From Rhodoplanes sp963840055 (GTDB lineage: Bacteria > Pseudomonadota > Alphaproteobacteria > Rhizobiales > Xanthobacteraceae): a stretch of DNA of 64,000 bases. The number at the start of each line of letters is the position of its first letter. Within the stretch, counting starts at the first letter, position 1. The DNA lies in the NCBI GenBank assembly GCA_963840055.1, contig CAWIXM010000054.1, positions 1 to 64,000 of the forward strand, read 5' to 3'. The notes under the pieces are model-generated. The model made no database searches, had not been told where the DNA came from, and saw only the letters and a list, made by a program, of their open reading frames with translations. Below, one piece after another: positions 51,267 to 63,446 of this stretch. Position numbers and translations under genes: made by a program.

Positions 51267-54221
51267 ATGTCCCGTCAAGAAGCGAACGCCGCTTTCGCCC
51301 TGACCTCGTTTCTCTATGGCGGCAACGCCGCCTATATCGAAGACCTCTATTCGCAATACGAAGCCGATCCCCAGGCGCTCGATGCCGAGTGGCAGGCCTT
51401 CTTCGCGAGCCTCAAGGACAATGCCTCCGACGTGCTGCGCAGCGCGAGCGGCCCTTCCTGGCAGGAGGCCCATTGGCCGGTCGTCAGCGAAGGCCCGATC
51501 CCGATCTTCGAAAGCGAATGGGAGGAGACGGAAAAGCGGGTCGCCACGCGGGTGATGGAACGGGCCCACAAGGCCGGCGTCGAAATTTCCTGGTCCGACG
51601 TGCAGCAGGCGACCCGCGACTCGATCCGCGCCCTGATGCTGATCCGCGCCTATCGCATTCGCGGCCATCTGGCGGCCAATCTCGACCCGCTTGGTCTCGA
51701 GCCCCCCAGGGAGCATCCCGAGCTCGATCCCCGCAGCTACGGCTTTGCCGACAGCGATTTCGACCGTCGCATCTTCCTCGACCATGTGCTCGGGCTGGAG
51801 TTCGGGACGCTGCGGCAGATTCTCGCCATTCTCAAGCGCACCTACTGCCAGACGCTCGGCGTCGAGTTCATGCATATTTCCGATCCGGCGCAGAAGGGGT
51901 GGCTGCAAGAGCGCATCGAAGGTCCGGCCAAGGAAATCAGCTTCACCCGCGAGGGCAAGCGCGCGATCCTCAACAAGCTGATCGAGGCCGAAGGCTTCGA
52001 ACGGTTCTGCGACCTGAAATTCACCGCCACCAAGCGCTTCGGACTCGACGGCGCGGAGTCGATGATTCCCGCGCTGGAACAGATCATCAAGCGGGGCGGC
52101 GCGCTCGGAGTGAAGGAGATCGCCATCGGCATGGCCCATCGCGGCCGGCTCAATGTGCTTGCGCAGGTGATGGCGAAGCCGCATCGCGCGATCTTTCACG
52201 AATTCAAGGGCGGCTCCTACACGCCCCAAGACGTCGAGGGCTCGGGCGACGTGAAGTACCATCTCGGCGCCTCCTCCGACCGCGAGTTCGACGGCAACAG
52301 CGTGCATTTGTCGCTCACGGCGAACCCGTCGCATCTCGAAATCGTCAATCCGGTAGTGCTCGGCAAGACGCGCGCCAAGCAGGACCTCCACGGCTGCACG
52401 CCGGAAGATCGCACCTGCGTCATCCCGCTGCTGATCTCGGGCGACGCGGCCTTCGCCGGGCAGGGCGTCATCGCCGAGTGCTTCGGTCTGTCGGGACTGC
52501 GCGGGCATCGCACCGGCGGGTCGGTGCATTTTATCGTCAACAATCAGATCGGCTTTACGACCTACCCGCGTTACAGCCGCTCGTCGCCCTATCCGTCCGA
52601 CGTGGCGAAGATGATCGAGGCGCCGATCTTCCACGCCAATGGCGACGATCCGGAAGCGGTGGTGTTCGCCGCCAAGGTCGCAACCGAGTTTCGTCAGAAG
52701 TTCCAGAAGCCGGTCGTCATCGACATGTTCTGCTATCGGCGCTTCGGGCACAACGAGGCCGACGAGCCCTCGTTTACCCAGCCCTTGATGTACAAGACGA
52801 TCCGCTCGCATCCGACGACGCTGGAAATCTACAGCAAGAAACTGATCCAGCAGGAGGTCGTCGCCGAAGGCGAAGTGGAGAAGATGAAGGCCGACTGGCG
52901 CGCTCGGCTCGATGCGGAGCTCGAGGCGAGCCACAGCTACAAGTCGAACAAGGCGGACTGGCTCGACGGCCGCTGGGCCAGTCTCAAGGCGGCGGAGACG
53001 GCGGAGGCGCCGCGGCGCGGCGACACCGGTGTCGCGCTCGAGACGCTGCAAAGAATTGGCGAGAAGATCACCATGGTGCCGCCGACGTTTCACGTCCACC
53101 GCACCATCCAACGGTTCCTCGACCAACGTCGCAAGGCGATCGAGACCGGCGAGGGCATCGATTGGGCGACCGCTGAAGCGTTCGCCTTCTGCTCGCTCCT
53201 GCTCGAGGGACACCCGGTCCGTCTGTCGGGCCAGGACTCCGAGCGCGGCACGTTCTCGCAGCGCCATTCGGTGCTGATCGACCAGGAGAGCGAGGCCCGC
53301 CACACCCCGTTCAACTATGTCGCGCCCGGTCAGGCCCGCTACGAGGTGATCAACTCCATGCTCTCGGAGGAGGCCGTGCTCGGTTTCGAGTATGGCTACT
53401 CGCTCGCCGAGCCCAATGCGCTGGTGATGTGGGAGGCCCAGTTCGGCGATTTCGCCAATGGCGCCCAGGTGGTGATCGACCAGTTCGTGTCGTCGGGCGA
53501 GCGCAAATGGCTGCGCATGTCCGGCTTGGTGCTGCTCCTGCCGCATGGCTATGAAGGCCAGGGGCCGGAGCATTCGTCGGCGCGGCTCGAACGTTATCTG
53601 CAGATGTGCGCCGAGGACAACATGCAAGTCGCCAACTGCACGACTCCGGCGAACTACTTCCACATTCTGCGCAGGCAGTTGAAGCGCAATTTCCGCAAGC
53701 CGCTGGTGCTGATGACGCCGAAGAGCCTGTTGCGCCACAAACAGGCCGTATCTTCACTCGCGGAGATGGGGCCCGGCACGGCCTTCCATCGCTTGCTGCC
53801 CGACGGGGCGGAGGGCGCCGGCGACGGGCGCACCAAGCTGGTCGAGCCCGAGAAAATCCGGCGCGTCGTGCTCTGCTCGGGCAAAGTCTATTACGATCTT
53901 TATGAGGAGCGCGAGAAGCGCGGCATCGACGATGTTTATCTCTTGCGCGTCGAGCAGCTCTATCCGTTCCCGGCGAAGGAGCTGTTCACGCGACTGAACC
54001 GCTTCAAGACGGCCGAACTCGTGTGGTGCCAGGAGGAACCGCGAAATATGGGAGCGTGGCTCTTCGTCGAACCGTACCTCGAATGGGAGCTTAATCGGAT
54101 CAGGGCCGATGTCCGGCGTCCTCGCTATGCGGGTCGGCCGGCGGCGGCGGCGACGGCGGCCGGTCTGATGTCAAAGCATCTCGATCAACTCAAGGCATTT
54201 CTCAACGACGCGCTCGGCTGA
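51267..54221 (+). CDS. sucA: 2-oxoglutarate dehydrogenase E1 component
   Basis: Thiamine diphosphate-dependent E1 (984 residues) of the 2-oxoglutarate dehydrogenase complex in the citric acid cycle. The N-terminus NAAFALTSFLYGGNAAYIED is that of full-length SucA. Active-site segments: MAHRGRLNVLAQVMAKP, LTANPSHLEIVNPVVLGKTR, GDAAFAGQGVIAECF (ThDP/Mg) and RFGHNEADEPSFTQP. Late LLPHGYEGQGPEHSSARLER is also typical. sucB follows after 27 bp. Confidence 0.97.
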   Translation: MSRQEANAAFALTSFLYGGNAAYIEDLYSQYEADPQALDAEWQAFFASLKDNASDVLRSASGPSWQEAHWPVVSEGPIPIFESEWEETEKRVATRVMERAHKAGVEISWSDVQQATRDSIRALMLIRAYRIRGHLAANLDPLGLEPPREHPELDPRSYGFADSDFDRRIFLDHVLGLEFGTLRQILAILKRTYCQTLGVEFMHISDPAQKGWLQERIEGPAKEISFTREGKRAILNKLIEAEGFERFCDLKFTATKRFGLDGAESMIPALEQIIKRGGALGVKEIAIGMAHRGRLNVLAQVMAKPHRAIFHEFKGGSYTPQDVEGSGDVKYHLGASSDREFDGNSVHLSLTANPSHLEIVNPVVLGKTRAKQDLHGCTPEDRTCVIPLLISGDAAFAGQGVIAECFGLSGLRGHRTGGSVHFIVNNQIGFTTYPRYSRSSPYPSDVAKMIEAPIFHANGDDPEAVVFAAKVATEFRQKFQKPVVIDMFCYRRFGHNEADEPSFTQPLMYKTIRSHPTTLEIYSKKLIQQEVVAEGEVEKMKADWRARLDAELEASHSYKSNKADWLDGRWASLKAAETAEAPRRGDTGVALETLQRIGEKITMVPPTFHVHRTIQRFLDQRRKAIETGEGIDWATAEAFAFCSLLLEGHPVRLSGQDSERGTFSQRHSVLIDQESEARHTPFNYVAPGQARYEVINSMLSEEAVLGFEYGYSLAEPNALVMWEAQFGDFANGAQVVIDQFVSSGERKWLRMSGLVLLLPHGYEGQGPEHSSARLERYLQMCAEDNMQVANCTTPANYFHILRRQLKRNFRKPLVLMTPKSLLRHKQAVSSLAEMGPGTAFHRLLPDGAEGAGDGRTKLVEPEKIRRVVLCSGKVYYDLYEEREKRGIDDVYLLRVEQLYPFPAKELFTRLNRFKTAELVWCQEEPRNMGAWLFVEPYLEWELNRIRADVRRPRYAGRPAAAATAAGLMSKHLDQLKAFLNDALG

Positions 54222-54248
54222 TCGCAATGTCGTTCTTGGATGACGATC

Positions 54249-55529
<1,281 letters not shown>

Positions 55530-55543
55530 GGCCAAACCGATCG

Positions 55544-56323
55544 CTATTCCTCCATCCCAACCACGTCGGGCGTCTGCCAGGCGAGCCGCTGGCCGCCATC
55601 GACCGCGATGGTGACGCCGGTGACGCTGCGCGCCTGCGCGAGATACAGCACGGCGTCGGCGATCTCTTCCGGCGAAGGCCCGCGGCCGAGCGGCACGGCT
55701 TGCGCCTGCCGTGCGAAGGCCGTCGTATCCTGACGGGGGCTCGGCAAAGTTGGGCCTGGCGCGACGGCGTTGACCCGCAAGCGCGGCGCGAGCGCCTGCG
55801 CCAACACGGTGGTCGCCGCATGCAACGCGCTTTTCGTCAGCCCGTAGGTCAGAAACTGCGGCGTCGGCTTATAGATGCGCTGATCAAGCAGGTTGACGAC
55901 CGATGCGTCGGCCCCCTCAGGCGCCTGCGCCGCGAATTCCTGAACGAGAAGCAGAGGCGCGCGCAAGTTGACCGAGCATAATCGGTCGAAGCGGTCGCAC
56001 TCGAACGTGCCGATCTCATCCGTTTCAAAGAGGGCGGCATTATTGACGAGCAACGTCAGCGGGCCGATCGCGGCCGCAGCCGCCGCGACCAGCCCAGAAA
56101 CGGCGCGATGATCGGCGAGGTCGGCTAAGATCGGATGCGCCTTCCCGCCTTTTGCGGCGACTTCTGCACACAGCGCGCCGGCTTCCGCTCGCGACGCGCG
56201 GGTGTGGATCGCCACCGCATAGCCCGCTTGCGCCAGCGCCAGCGCGATCGCACGGCCGATACGCTTCACCCCACCCGTCACAAGCGCGGTGCGCGGCCGG
56301 ATCGCAGACGCTGGGTCTTGCAT
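55544..56323 (-). CDS. Short-chain dehydrogenase/reductase, pteridine reductase-like
   Basis: NADP-type SDR of 259 residues. The cofactor motif is TGGVKRIGRAIALAL, whose Arg pattern (TGxxxRxG) is that of pteridine reductases and FolM. NNAA, and the YGLTKSAL (Tyr/Lys) catalytic pair are present, but the active Ser region reads VNLLDQR, with Asp as in PTR1-like enzymes. It may reduce dihydropterins or dihydrofolate; the substrate is inferred from these motifs. It is convergent with sucB (14 bp between stops). Confidence 0.8.
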   Translation of the reverse strand: MQDPASAIRPRTALVTGGVKRIGRAIALALAQAGYAVAIHTRASRAEAGALCAEVAAKGGKAHPILADLADHRAVSGLVAAAAAAIGPLTLLVNNAALFETDEIGTFECDRFDRLCSVNLRAPLLLVQEFAAQAPEGADASVVNLLDQRIYKPTPQFLTYGLTKSALHAATTVLAQALAPRLRVNAVAPGPTLPSPRQDTTAFARQAQAVPLGRGPSPEEIADAVLYLAQARSVTGVTIAVDGGQRLAWQTPDVVGMEE

Positions 56324-56621
56324 GTTCCGTCTCTCAGGTTTGCACCCGGAAAGGGCGATCAGCGCCCTGCGGCCCCGCCTCGCGCCTACGTAGTAGCCTC
56401 GATTGCGTTCCCGGCGCGACCGGCGTCTTTAACTAGACCTTATCCTTAACCGCTGGCTGCCTCAGCCCGAATAAGGAAAATTTCACCTAATTCGGCGACA
56501 AGCTGGGAACGTGAAATTAGCCATGTTCCGCTCTTACATGGGTTTTGGCGGCAAGCGCCCAGACGGTCAGAGCGGAGCCCTTCGATTAGACGGATCGTAT
56601 GGGACACGGGGCGGGACGACG

Positions 56622-57293
56622 ATGAAGCGAACGATTATCCTTGCAGCTACCGTTGCGGCCATGGCCGCAGGCGCAAGCCGCGCCGCCGACTATTACGGGG
56701 GAGCACCCTATCCGGCGACGCCTGCCGCCTACATCGCCCAGAACACTTGGACCGGCCCTTATATCGGGGCCAACATTGGCTATCAGTTTGGAGATACATC
56801 ATTTTTCAACTTGGAGCCGAGCGGCTTCGCGGGTGGCGTGCAGGGTGGATACAATTGGCAATTTGGCCAGATCGTGGTCGGCGGCGAAGCCGACTTCCAG
56901 TTCTCCGGCGCTGACGACACCTTTGCCGCATACAAGTTCTCCAACCCCTGGTTCGGCACGGTCCGGGCGCGCGCCGGCTACGCGATGAACAACATCCTGT
57001 TCTATGCGACCGGCGGCTTTGCCTACGGCAAAGGGGAACTCGACTATCTCGGCTACTCCGAGGACCACATTCTTGGCGGCTGGTCGATCGGCGCCGGCCT
57101 CGAGGTCGGTCTCACGCGGAACCTGAGCGCTCGCGCCGAGTATCTGTTCGTCGATCTCTCCCCGACGAACTATGTTTTCAGCAACATGAACGCCGGCATC
57201 GAGTTCGAGCATCGTGCGCTTCGGCCTGAATTACCGGTTCTGACGCCGTCCATTCGCGGGCTGCGACCAGCGTCGGCGGCTGCCTGCTTTTGA
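56622..57293 (+). CDS. Outer-membrane beta-barrel protein (Omp25/RopB-like), apparent frameshift at C-terminus
   Basis: Eight-stranded barrel protein of the Omp25/RopB type. A signal peptide (1-21, ...GASRAAD) is followed by WTGPYIGANIGYQFGD, GGVQGGYNWQFGQIVVGGEA and SIGAGLEVGLTRNLSARAEY, all family hallmarks. The expected terminal strand VRFGLNYRF-stop is present in another frame (stop 57241-57243), whereas the open frame continues to 57293 as a meaningless tail. A one-base change near 57210 would restore the normal end. It is probably a surface/structural protein; the true end is likely 57243. Confidence 0.8.
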   Translation: MKRTIILAATVAAMAAGASRAADYYGGAPYPATPAAYIAQNTWTGPYIGANIGYQFGDTSFFNLEPSGFAGGVQGGYNWQFGQIVVGGEADFQFSGADDTFAAYKFSNPWFGTVRARAGYAMNNILFYATGGFAYGKGELDYLGYSEDHILGGWSIGAGLEVGLTRNLSARAEYLFVDLSPTNYVFSNMNAGIEFEHRALRPELPVLTPSIRGLRPASAAACF

Positions 57294-57331
57294 TCACAGC
57301 CGCGGCGGCGCAGGGGCGTCCCGCGGTGGAT

Positions 57332-57733
57332 ATGCCGACGTATGCGATTGCGATCGTGCATGAAGAGGCCGGCGTTTACGGCGCATCCTTCCCGGACTTA
57401 CCGGGATGCATTGCTGCGGGCGACAGCCTGGACGAGGTCTTGCAGCGTGGCGCGGCGGCGGCCACAGCCTACATCGATAGCCTGATCGAGGACGGCGAGC
57501 CTGTCCCGGTGTTGCGCACGCTGGATCAACTCAAGGCCGATCCAATGTTTCGGGCGGACGCCGAGGACGGCATGATCATCGGCCTCCCCATCGACCTGCC
57601 CGGCAAGGCGGTGCGGGTGAATGTCTCGCTCGATGAGAACCTGGTCGCCGCCGTTGACCGCGCCGCCCGGCGCGCGGGCCTCAGCCGCTCGGCTTTTCTC
57701 GCCGCCGCGGCAAAGGCGAAGTTGGGGGGATGA
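57332..57733 (+). CDS. HicB-family antitoxin-like protein, orphan
   Basis: Protein of 133 residues. The N-terminal part YAIAIVHEEAGVYGASFPDL and PGCIAAGDSLDEVLQRGA is the HicB partial RNase H-like domain. The C-terminal VRVNVSLDENLVAAVDRAAR is a ribbon-helix-helix DNA-binding domain. HicB normally follows a HicA toxin of about 60 residues, but the 90 bases upstream contain no room for one. It may be a solitary regulator or the survivor of a lost pair. ATG 57332 fits the domain start. Confidence 0.8.
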   Translation: MPTYAIAIVHEEAGVYGASFPDLPGCIAAGDSLDEVLQRGAAAATAYIDSLIEDGEPVPVLRTLDQLKADPMFRADAEDGMIIGLPIDLPGKAVRVNVSLDENLVAAVDRAARRAGLSRSAFLAAAAKAKLGG

Positions 57734-57792
57734 GGGGAGGATCGGAGTTCCTCTGTTCAAAACAGGCGCAGGTCCGTAAGGGTGAGCGCGCC

Positions 57793-59445
<1,653 letters not shown>

Positions 59446-59799
59446 CGCCGCCTAATCCTCGCAGACTGGTTTGTGGGGGATCGCAGCTGATGTAGCGAGC
59501 CGCTCCGCAAAGGGCAAGCATGCGCGGTGCGCGACCCGCGCCGCGGCGCTTCGCCTTCATGGCCTTGGCGATCTAGTTATACGCCGCAGCGTGATCTGGA
59601 TCACATCGTGCTTGGTTGGATATCGAACCTTGCGCGCGCGTTAAGCCACACAGTCAAAGAAGTATGCGGACTGCGACGATTTGCACGGATTGTTAAGGGT
59701 TTATCCTGACCATGAGAGGCAATGAAAGACGAGCTTATGCCCAACAATTGACGGAAATCCGGGCTCAAGTTCGACTCTGACAGGGAGCGTTGTGGGGTG
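59446..59799. other. Intergenic region with a CRP/FNR-like palindrome
   Basis: No gene is supported in 354 bases between ettA (minus) and the next small frame. GTGATCTGGATCAC at 59591-59604 is a perfect palindrome listed separately. Confidence 0.4.
59591..59604. promoter_or_regulatory. CRP/FNR-superfamily-like operator palindrome
   Basis: GTGATCTGGATCAC matches the GTGA-N6-TCAC pattern bound by CRP-type proteins and is close to the TTGAT-N4-ATCAA sites of FixK/FNR proteins. It lies about 145 bases upstream of ettA on the minus strand and 200 bases before the small plus-strand frame. The target gene is not known. Confidence 0.4.
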
Positions 59800-60030
59800 A
59801 TGAAGGGCTTCAGTCCAACCAATCGACCTCTTGGCGGGATGATCGCCGCGGTGTCGCTCTCTCTGTTCAACGATCTATTCGGCGTCTATCGTCCCGAGCG
59901 GCATTACATGCGCGGGCCAGGCCCGAAATGGCGGGAAAAGCACGCTGCCCGGACGATTGCGCTGCGCCCAAAGGTGAATGCCGATCTCGCGGAAGCCGCG
60001 GTCTATGCCGCCGTGCCTCGTAGTCGATAA
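59800..60030 (+). CDS. Small hypothetical protein
   Basis: A 76-residue open frame from ATG 59800 (MKGFSPTNRPLGGMIAAVSL), basic, with one weakly hydrophobic stretch (GMIAAVSLSLFNDLFGVY). It could be a real small gene of the lineage, but there is no recognisable family and only a poor ribosome site. Given with low confidence. Confidence 0.35.
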   Translation: MKGFSPTNRPLGGMIAAVSLSLFNDLFGVYRPERHYMRGPGPKWREKHAARTIALRPKVNADLAEAAVYAAVPRSR

Positions 60031-60560
60031 GCTTTGGTTCGAAGGCGACTGACGGGAAACGCGCCTCGCGACGGTAGTCGCAGCCAATCATTCTGTCTGA
60101 ACGATCGCGTGGTAACGCGCCCGTATCGGCGTGCACTTTCCACGCTCGCCCGTCAGGCTCACCGCCAGCATCGATTTGCCGACTGTGGCGGCCCTCCGCA
60201 TGCGCAGCGGGCGCACGGATGGGTGGGGCTTTGGCATGTATATCCGAAGGTATAATGAAGCATAATATCGAAGAACGGTTCACGCCTCTTCCAGGTAAGA
60301 AATCATTCGTGACATTGGATCGTAGTTCGTAACCGCTTGTGGCGGTTAATGTTCTGATATTCAGCACATTTCGAGCCGCTGATCGTCGCATTCCCGACAA
60401 GATTTCGATAATGCTTGCGGTCGCCCCACATTGTCTATATGTGGCGCATAACGATCTTGCCGGGGGGACGCCGGGCCGCCGCGTAGGATTAACCAAGATC
60501 AACAGTGCGGGGTTTGGCGCGACGAGCCGGGCTCGCTCACGTTCTCTTGCTGGAGGTTTC
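60031..60560. other. Long intergenic region upstream of the caspase-like gene
   Basis: In 530 bases I see no supported gene. The sequence has moderate AT-rich patches (60240-60320) which may hold the promoter for the downstream gene. Open frames here lack ribosome sites and protein-like composition. Confidence 0.4.
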
Positions 60561-61541
60561 ATGCGAATAGCGAAGTTCGCTGGCGCGCTCGCACTCGCAA
60601 TCGTGAGCGTTTCGTTGGTGTCGGCCGGGGTCATACGCAAGAACGTGGCGCAGCAGATTGCGCCCGGCACGCAAACCGCCGCCACGACGAGCCGCCCGAT
60701 CAGCACGGATGGAGTCCGTGTGGCCACGCTCGCTGACGAGCCGGGCAAGGCCGTTGCAGCCGCGCAAGACGGGCGCGCCGCTTTGGATACGTCGCGCGCC
60801 GACGGCCCGCTTGTTGCGCTCGTGATCGGCAACGCCGCCTATCGCGACGGAGATGCACCGCTTGTCCAGCCGCTCAATGACGCCCGCGCGATTGCCGACG
60901 AGTTGCGTGCGCGCGGGTTCGACGTCGAGCTCGGCGAGAATTTGCCCAAGCAGGGCATGGAGCGCGCGATCGAGCGGTTTGAGGCGAAGATCACGCCGGG
61001 TGCGACCGCGCTCCTGTTCTACAGCGGCTATGGCGTCCAGACCGGCCGCGAGAGCTTCCTGCTTCCCGTCAACGCGCAGATCTGGCGTCCCGAGGATGTG
61101 CGGCGCGACGGCGTCGCGCTCGAGCCGCTGGTCGCCGAGCTGAACGCGCGCGGGGCGAAGCGCAAGCTCGTTATCGTCGACGCCTCGCGGCGCAACCCAT
61201 TCGAGCGAAGGCTGCGCGGCTTCTCGTCGGGGCTCGCGCCGATCGCGGCGCCCGAAGGTACGCTCGTGCTCTACGGCGTTGCGCCCGGCAAGGTCGCCGA
61301 CGACACGCAGACGCCCAACAGCCTGCTGGTCAACGAACTGCTCGGCCAGCTGCGCACCTCGAGCGGCTCCGCCGAAGACATTTTCAATCGCACCCGCGTC
61401 ACCGTGGCGCGCGCCTCGAATGGCGAGCAGGTGCCCGCGGTGTTTTCGGCGCTGGTCGACGACTTCTACTTCTCGCCGCCGGCAGATCCGGAACCTGCGA
61501 AGCCGGCGAAGCCGTCGCGCGCGCGCCAGAGCCGGCGCTAG
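60561..61541 (+). CDS. Exported caspase-fold (peptidase C14) protein with substituted catalytic dyad
   Basis: Caspase p20-like protein of 326 residues with an N-terminal signal/anchor (about 5-23), a 55-residue linker, and the fold from LVALVIGNAAYRDG (about 84-97) through LNDARAIADELRARGFDV. The place of the catalytic His reads LLFYSGYGVQ, with Tyr157 instead of His. The place of the nucleophile reads LVIVDASRRNPF, with Ser209 instead of Cys. It is therefore likely a non-proteolytic (pseudo) caspase, although Tyr/Ser variants are a recognised subgroup of bacterial caspase homologues. It ends in a Pro/Lys/Arg-rich tail. No partner is visible nearby. Confidence 0.85.
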   Translation: MRIAKFAGALALAIVSVSLVSAGVIRKNVAQQIAPGTQTAATTSRPISTDGVRVATLADEPGKAVAAAQDGRAALDTSRADGPLVALVIGNAAYRDGDAPLVQPLNDARAIADELRARGFDVELGENLPKQGMERAIERFEAKITPGATALLFYSGYGVQTGRESFLLPVNAQIWRPEDVRRDGVALEPLVAELNARGAKRKLVIVDASRRNPFERRLRGFSSGLAPIAAPEGTLVLYGVAPGKVADDTQTPNSLLVNELLGQLRTSSGSAEDIFNRTRVTVARASNGEQVPAVFSALVDDFYFSPPADPEPAKPAKPSRARQSRR

Positions 61542-61551
61542 CCGTCCGCGC

Positions 61552-61655
61552 TAGAGCGAATTCCGTTCCGGTGGAATCGGAATTCGCTCTTGTTTTCCTT
61601 TAGTGGTCGCATTTTCTGCGGCGAACCGGTTCCCACTTCGCCGGAAAATGTTCTA
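61552..61655. repeat. Interspersed intergenic repeat of Hyphomicrobiales type with hairpin
   Basis: GAGCGAATTCC (61554-61564) pairs with GGAATTCGCTC (61579-61589), followed by a T-rich stretch. Then comes the frequent module GCGAACCGGTTCCCACTTCG (61621-61640) and CCGGAAAATG. The hairpin could also act as a terminator for the caspase-like gene. A partial copy is at 18268. Confidence 0.65.
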
Positions 61656-61677
61656 GCGGTCCGCGTTAGCGGTCACC

Positions 61678-63336
61678 TCACCCCAAATTCAGCTCGGTAA
61701 AGAAGTCGTTGCCCTTGTCGTCGGTGACGATGAAGGCGGGGAAGTTCTCCACCTCGATGCGCCAGATCGCCTCCATGCCGAGCTCGGGATATTCGATGCA
61801 CTCGACCTTCTTGATGCAGTGCTCGGCGAGATTGGCCGCCGCCCCGCCGATCGAGGCGAGATAGAAGCCGCCGTGCTTCTTGCAGGCCTCGCGCACCGCC
61901 GAGGAGCGGTTGCCCTTCGCCACCATCACCATCGAGCCGCCGAGCGCCTGGAAGTCGTGCACGAAGGAATCCATGCGCCCCGCGGTGGTCGGACCGAACG
62001 AGCCCGACGCATAGCCTTCCGGCGTTTTCGCCGGTCCGGCGTAGTAGACCGGGTGGTTGAGGAAGTAGTCGGGAAGGCTTTCGCCCTTCTCCACGCGCTC
62101 GCGCAGCTTGGCGTGCGCGAGGTCGCGCGCGACGACCATCGGCCCTGACAGCGACAGCCGCGTCTTGATCGGGTGCTTGGTCAGCTCCGCGACGATCTCT
62201 TTCATCGGCCGGTTGAGATCGATCTTCACCACCGTGCCGCCGAGCTGCGCCTCGTTCACCTCCGGCAGATATTGCGCCGGGTTGCGCTCCAGTTCTTCGA
62301 TATAGACGCCGTCGTGCGTGACTTTGCCCAGCGCCTGGCGGTCGGCCGAGCACGACACGCCGATTCCGATCGGCAGCGACGCGCCATGGCGCGGCAGCCG
62401 CACCACCCGCACGTCGTGGCAGAAATATTTGCCGCCGAATTGCGCGCCGACGCCGGTCGCCTGCGTCATCTTGTGGACCTCGGCCTCCAGTTCGAGATCG
62501 CGGAAGGCATGGCCGTCCATCGATCCTTGCGTCGGCAGGCCGTCGAGATACTTCACCGAGGCGAGCTTGACCGTCTTCATGTTGAGCTCGGCCGAGGTGC
62601 CGCCGATCACGATTGCGAGGTGATAAGGCGGGCAGGCGGCGGTGCCGAGCGCGAGAATCTTCTCTTTGAGGAAAGCGAGCATGCGGTCGCGCGTGAGCAT
62701 CGACGGCGTCGCCTGATAGAGGAACGATTTGTTGGCCGAGCCGCCGCCCTTGGCGATGAACAGGAATTTGTAGGCTTGGTCGTAGTCGCCGGCGCCTTCG
62801 GCGTAGAGTTCGATCTGGGCGGGCAGGTTGTTCTTGGTATTGGCCTCCTCGAAGGTGGAGAGCGGGGCGAGCTGCGAGTAGCGCAGGTTCTTCTTGTGGT
62901 AGGCGTCGCGCGCCCCCTCGGCGAGCGCGGCCTCGTCCTCGCCGTCGGTCCACACCAAACGGCCTTTCTTGCCCATGACAATGGCGGTGCCGGTGTCCTG
63001 GCACATGGGCAGCACGCCGCCCGCGGCGATGTTGGCGTTCTTCAGGAAGTCATAGGCGACGAAGCGGTCGTTGTCGGAGGCCTCCGGGTCGTCGATGATT
63101 TTGCGCAGCTGCTTGAGATGGGCGGGACGCAGGAAATGGTTGATGTCGACGAAGGCGGTCTCGGCCAAAAGCCGCAGCGCCTCGCGCTCGATCACGAGGA
63201 ATTCCTTGCCGAACGCTTTTTCGACGCGCACGCCCTCGGCCGTCAGCTTGCGGTAGGGCGTCGTATCTTTGGCCAGCGGAAACAACGGGTTATGGCGATA
63301 GGGCGGGAGCGTAGGCGGCGTGACAGGGGCGTTCAT
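61678..63336 (-). CDS. Fumarate hydratase class I
   Basis: Iron-sulfur fumarase (552 residues) that interconverts fumarate and L-malate. The N-terminal alpha domain contains VLPMCQDTGTAIVMGKKG, KGGGSANKSFLYQATPSML and IGGTSAELNMKTVKLASVKY. The C-terminal beta domain has LSGPMVVARDLAHAKLRERV, YYAGPAKTPEGYASGSFGPT and a late Cys-containing KKVECIEYPELGMEAIW. Length is that of FumA/FumB-type two-domain enzymes. It stands alone on the minus strand. Confidence 0.95.
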   Translation of the reverse strand: MNAPVTPPTLPPYRHNPLFPLAKDTTPYRKLTAEGVRVEKAFGKEFLVIEREALRLLAETAFVDINHFLRPAHLKQLRKIIDDPEASDNDRFVAYDFLKNANIAAGGVLPMCQDTGTAIVMGKKGRLVWTDGEDEAALAEGARDAYHKKNLRYSQLAPLSTFEEANTKNNLPAQIELYAEGAGDYDQAYKFLFIAKGGGSANKSFLYQATPSMLTRDRMLAFLKEKILALGTAACPPYHLAIVIGGTSAELNMKTVKLASVKYLDGLPTQGSMDGHAFRDLELEAEVHKMTQATGVGAQFGGKYFCHDVRVVRLPRHGASLPIGIGVSCSADRQALGKVTHDGVYIEELERNPAQYLPEVNEAQLGGTVVKIDLNRPMKEIVAELTKHPIKTRLSLSGPMVVARDLAHAKLRERVEKGESLPDYFLNHPVYYAGPAKTPEGYASGSFGPTTAGRMDSFVHDFQALGGSMVMVAKGNRSSAVREACKKHGGFYLASIGGAAANLAEHCIKKVECIEYPELGMEAIWRIEVENFPAFIVTDDKGNDFFTELNLG

Positions 63337-63446
63337 GGGCGAGGTCCTGGCCTGGGTTCTTCTTTAGAAGCTTTGCGACTTATAGGACGTTTGCAACGGC
63401 CTGGGAAAGGCGGGGCGTGCGCGCCGCGCCGGTAGGGCCGTACTAA

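Noticed and set aside
51150..53738. Very long open frame (862 codons) on the minus strand opposite sucA
   Set aside because: It is the antisense shadow of the fully conserved sucA gene; the composition (His/Arg/Leu/Asp rich) is that of reverse-strand GC-rich codons and no motif is present.
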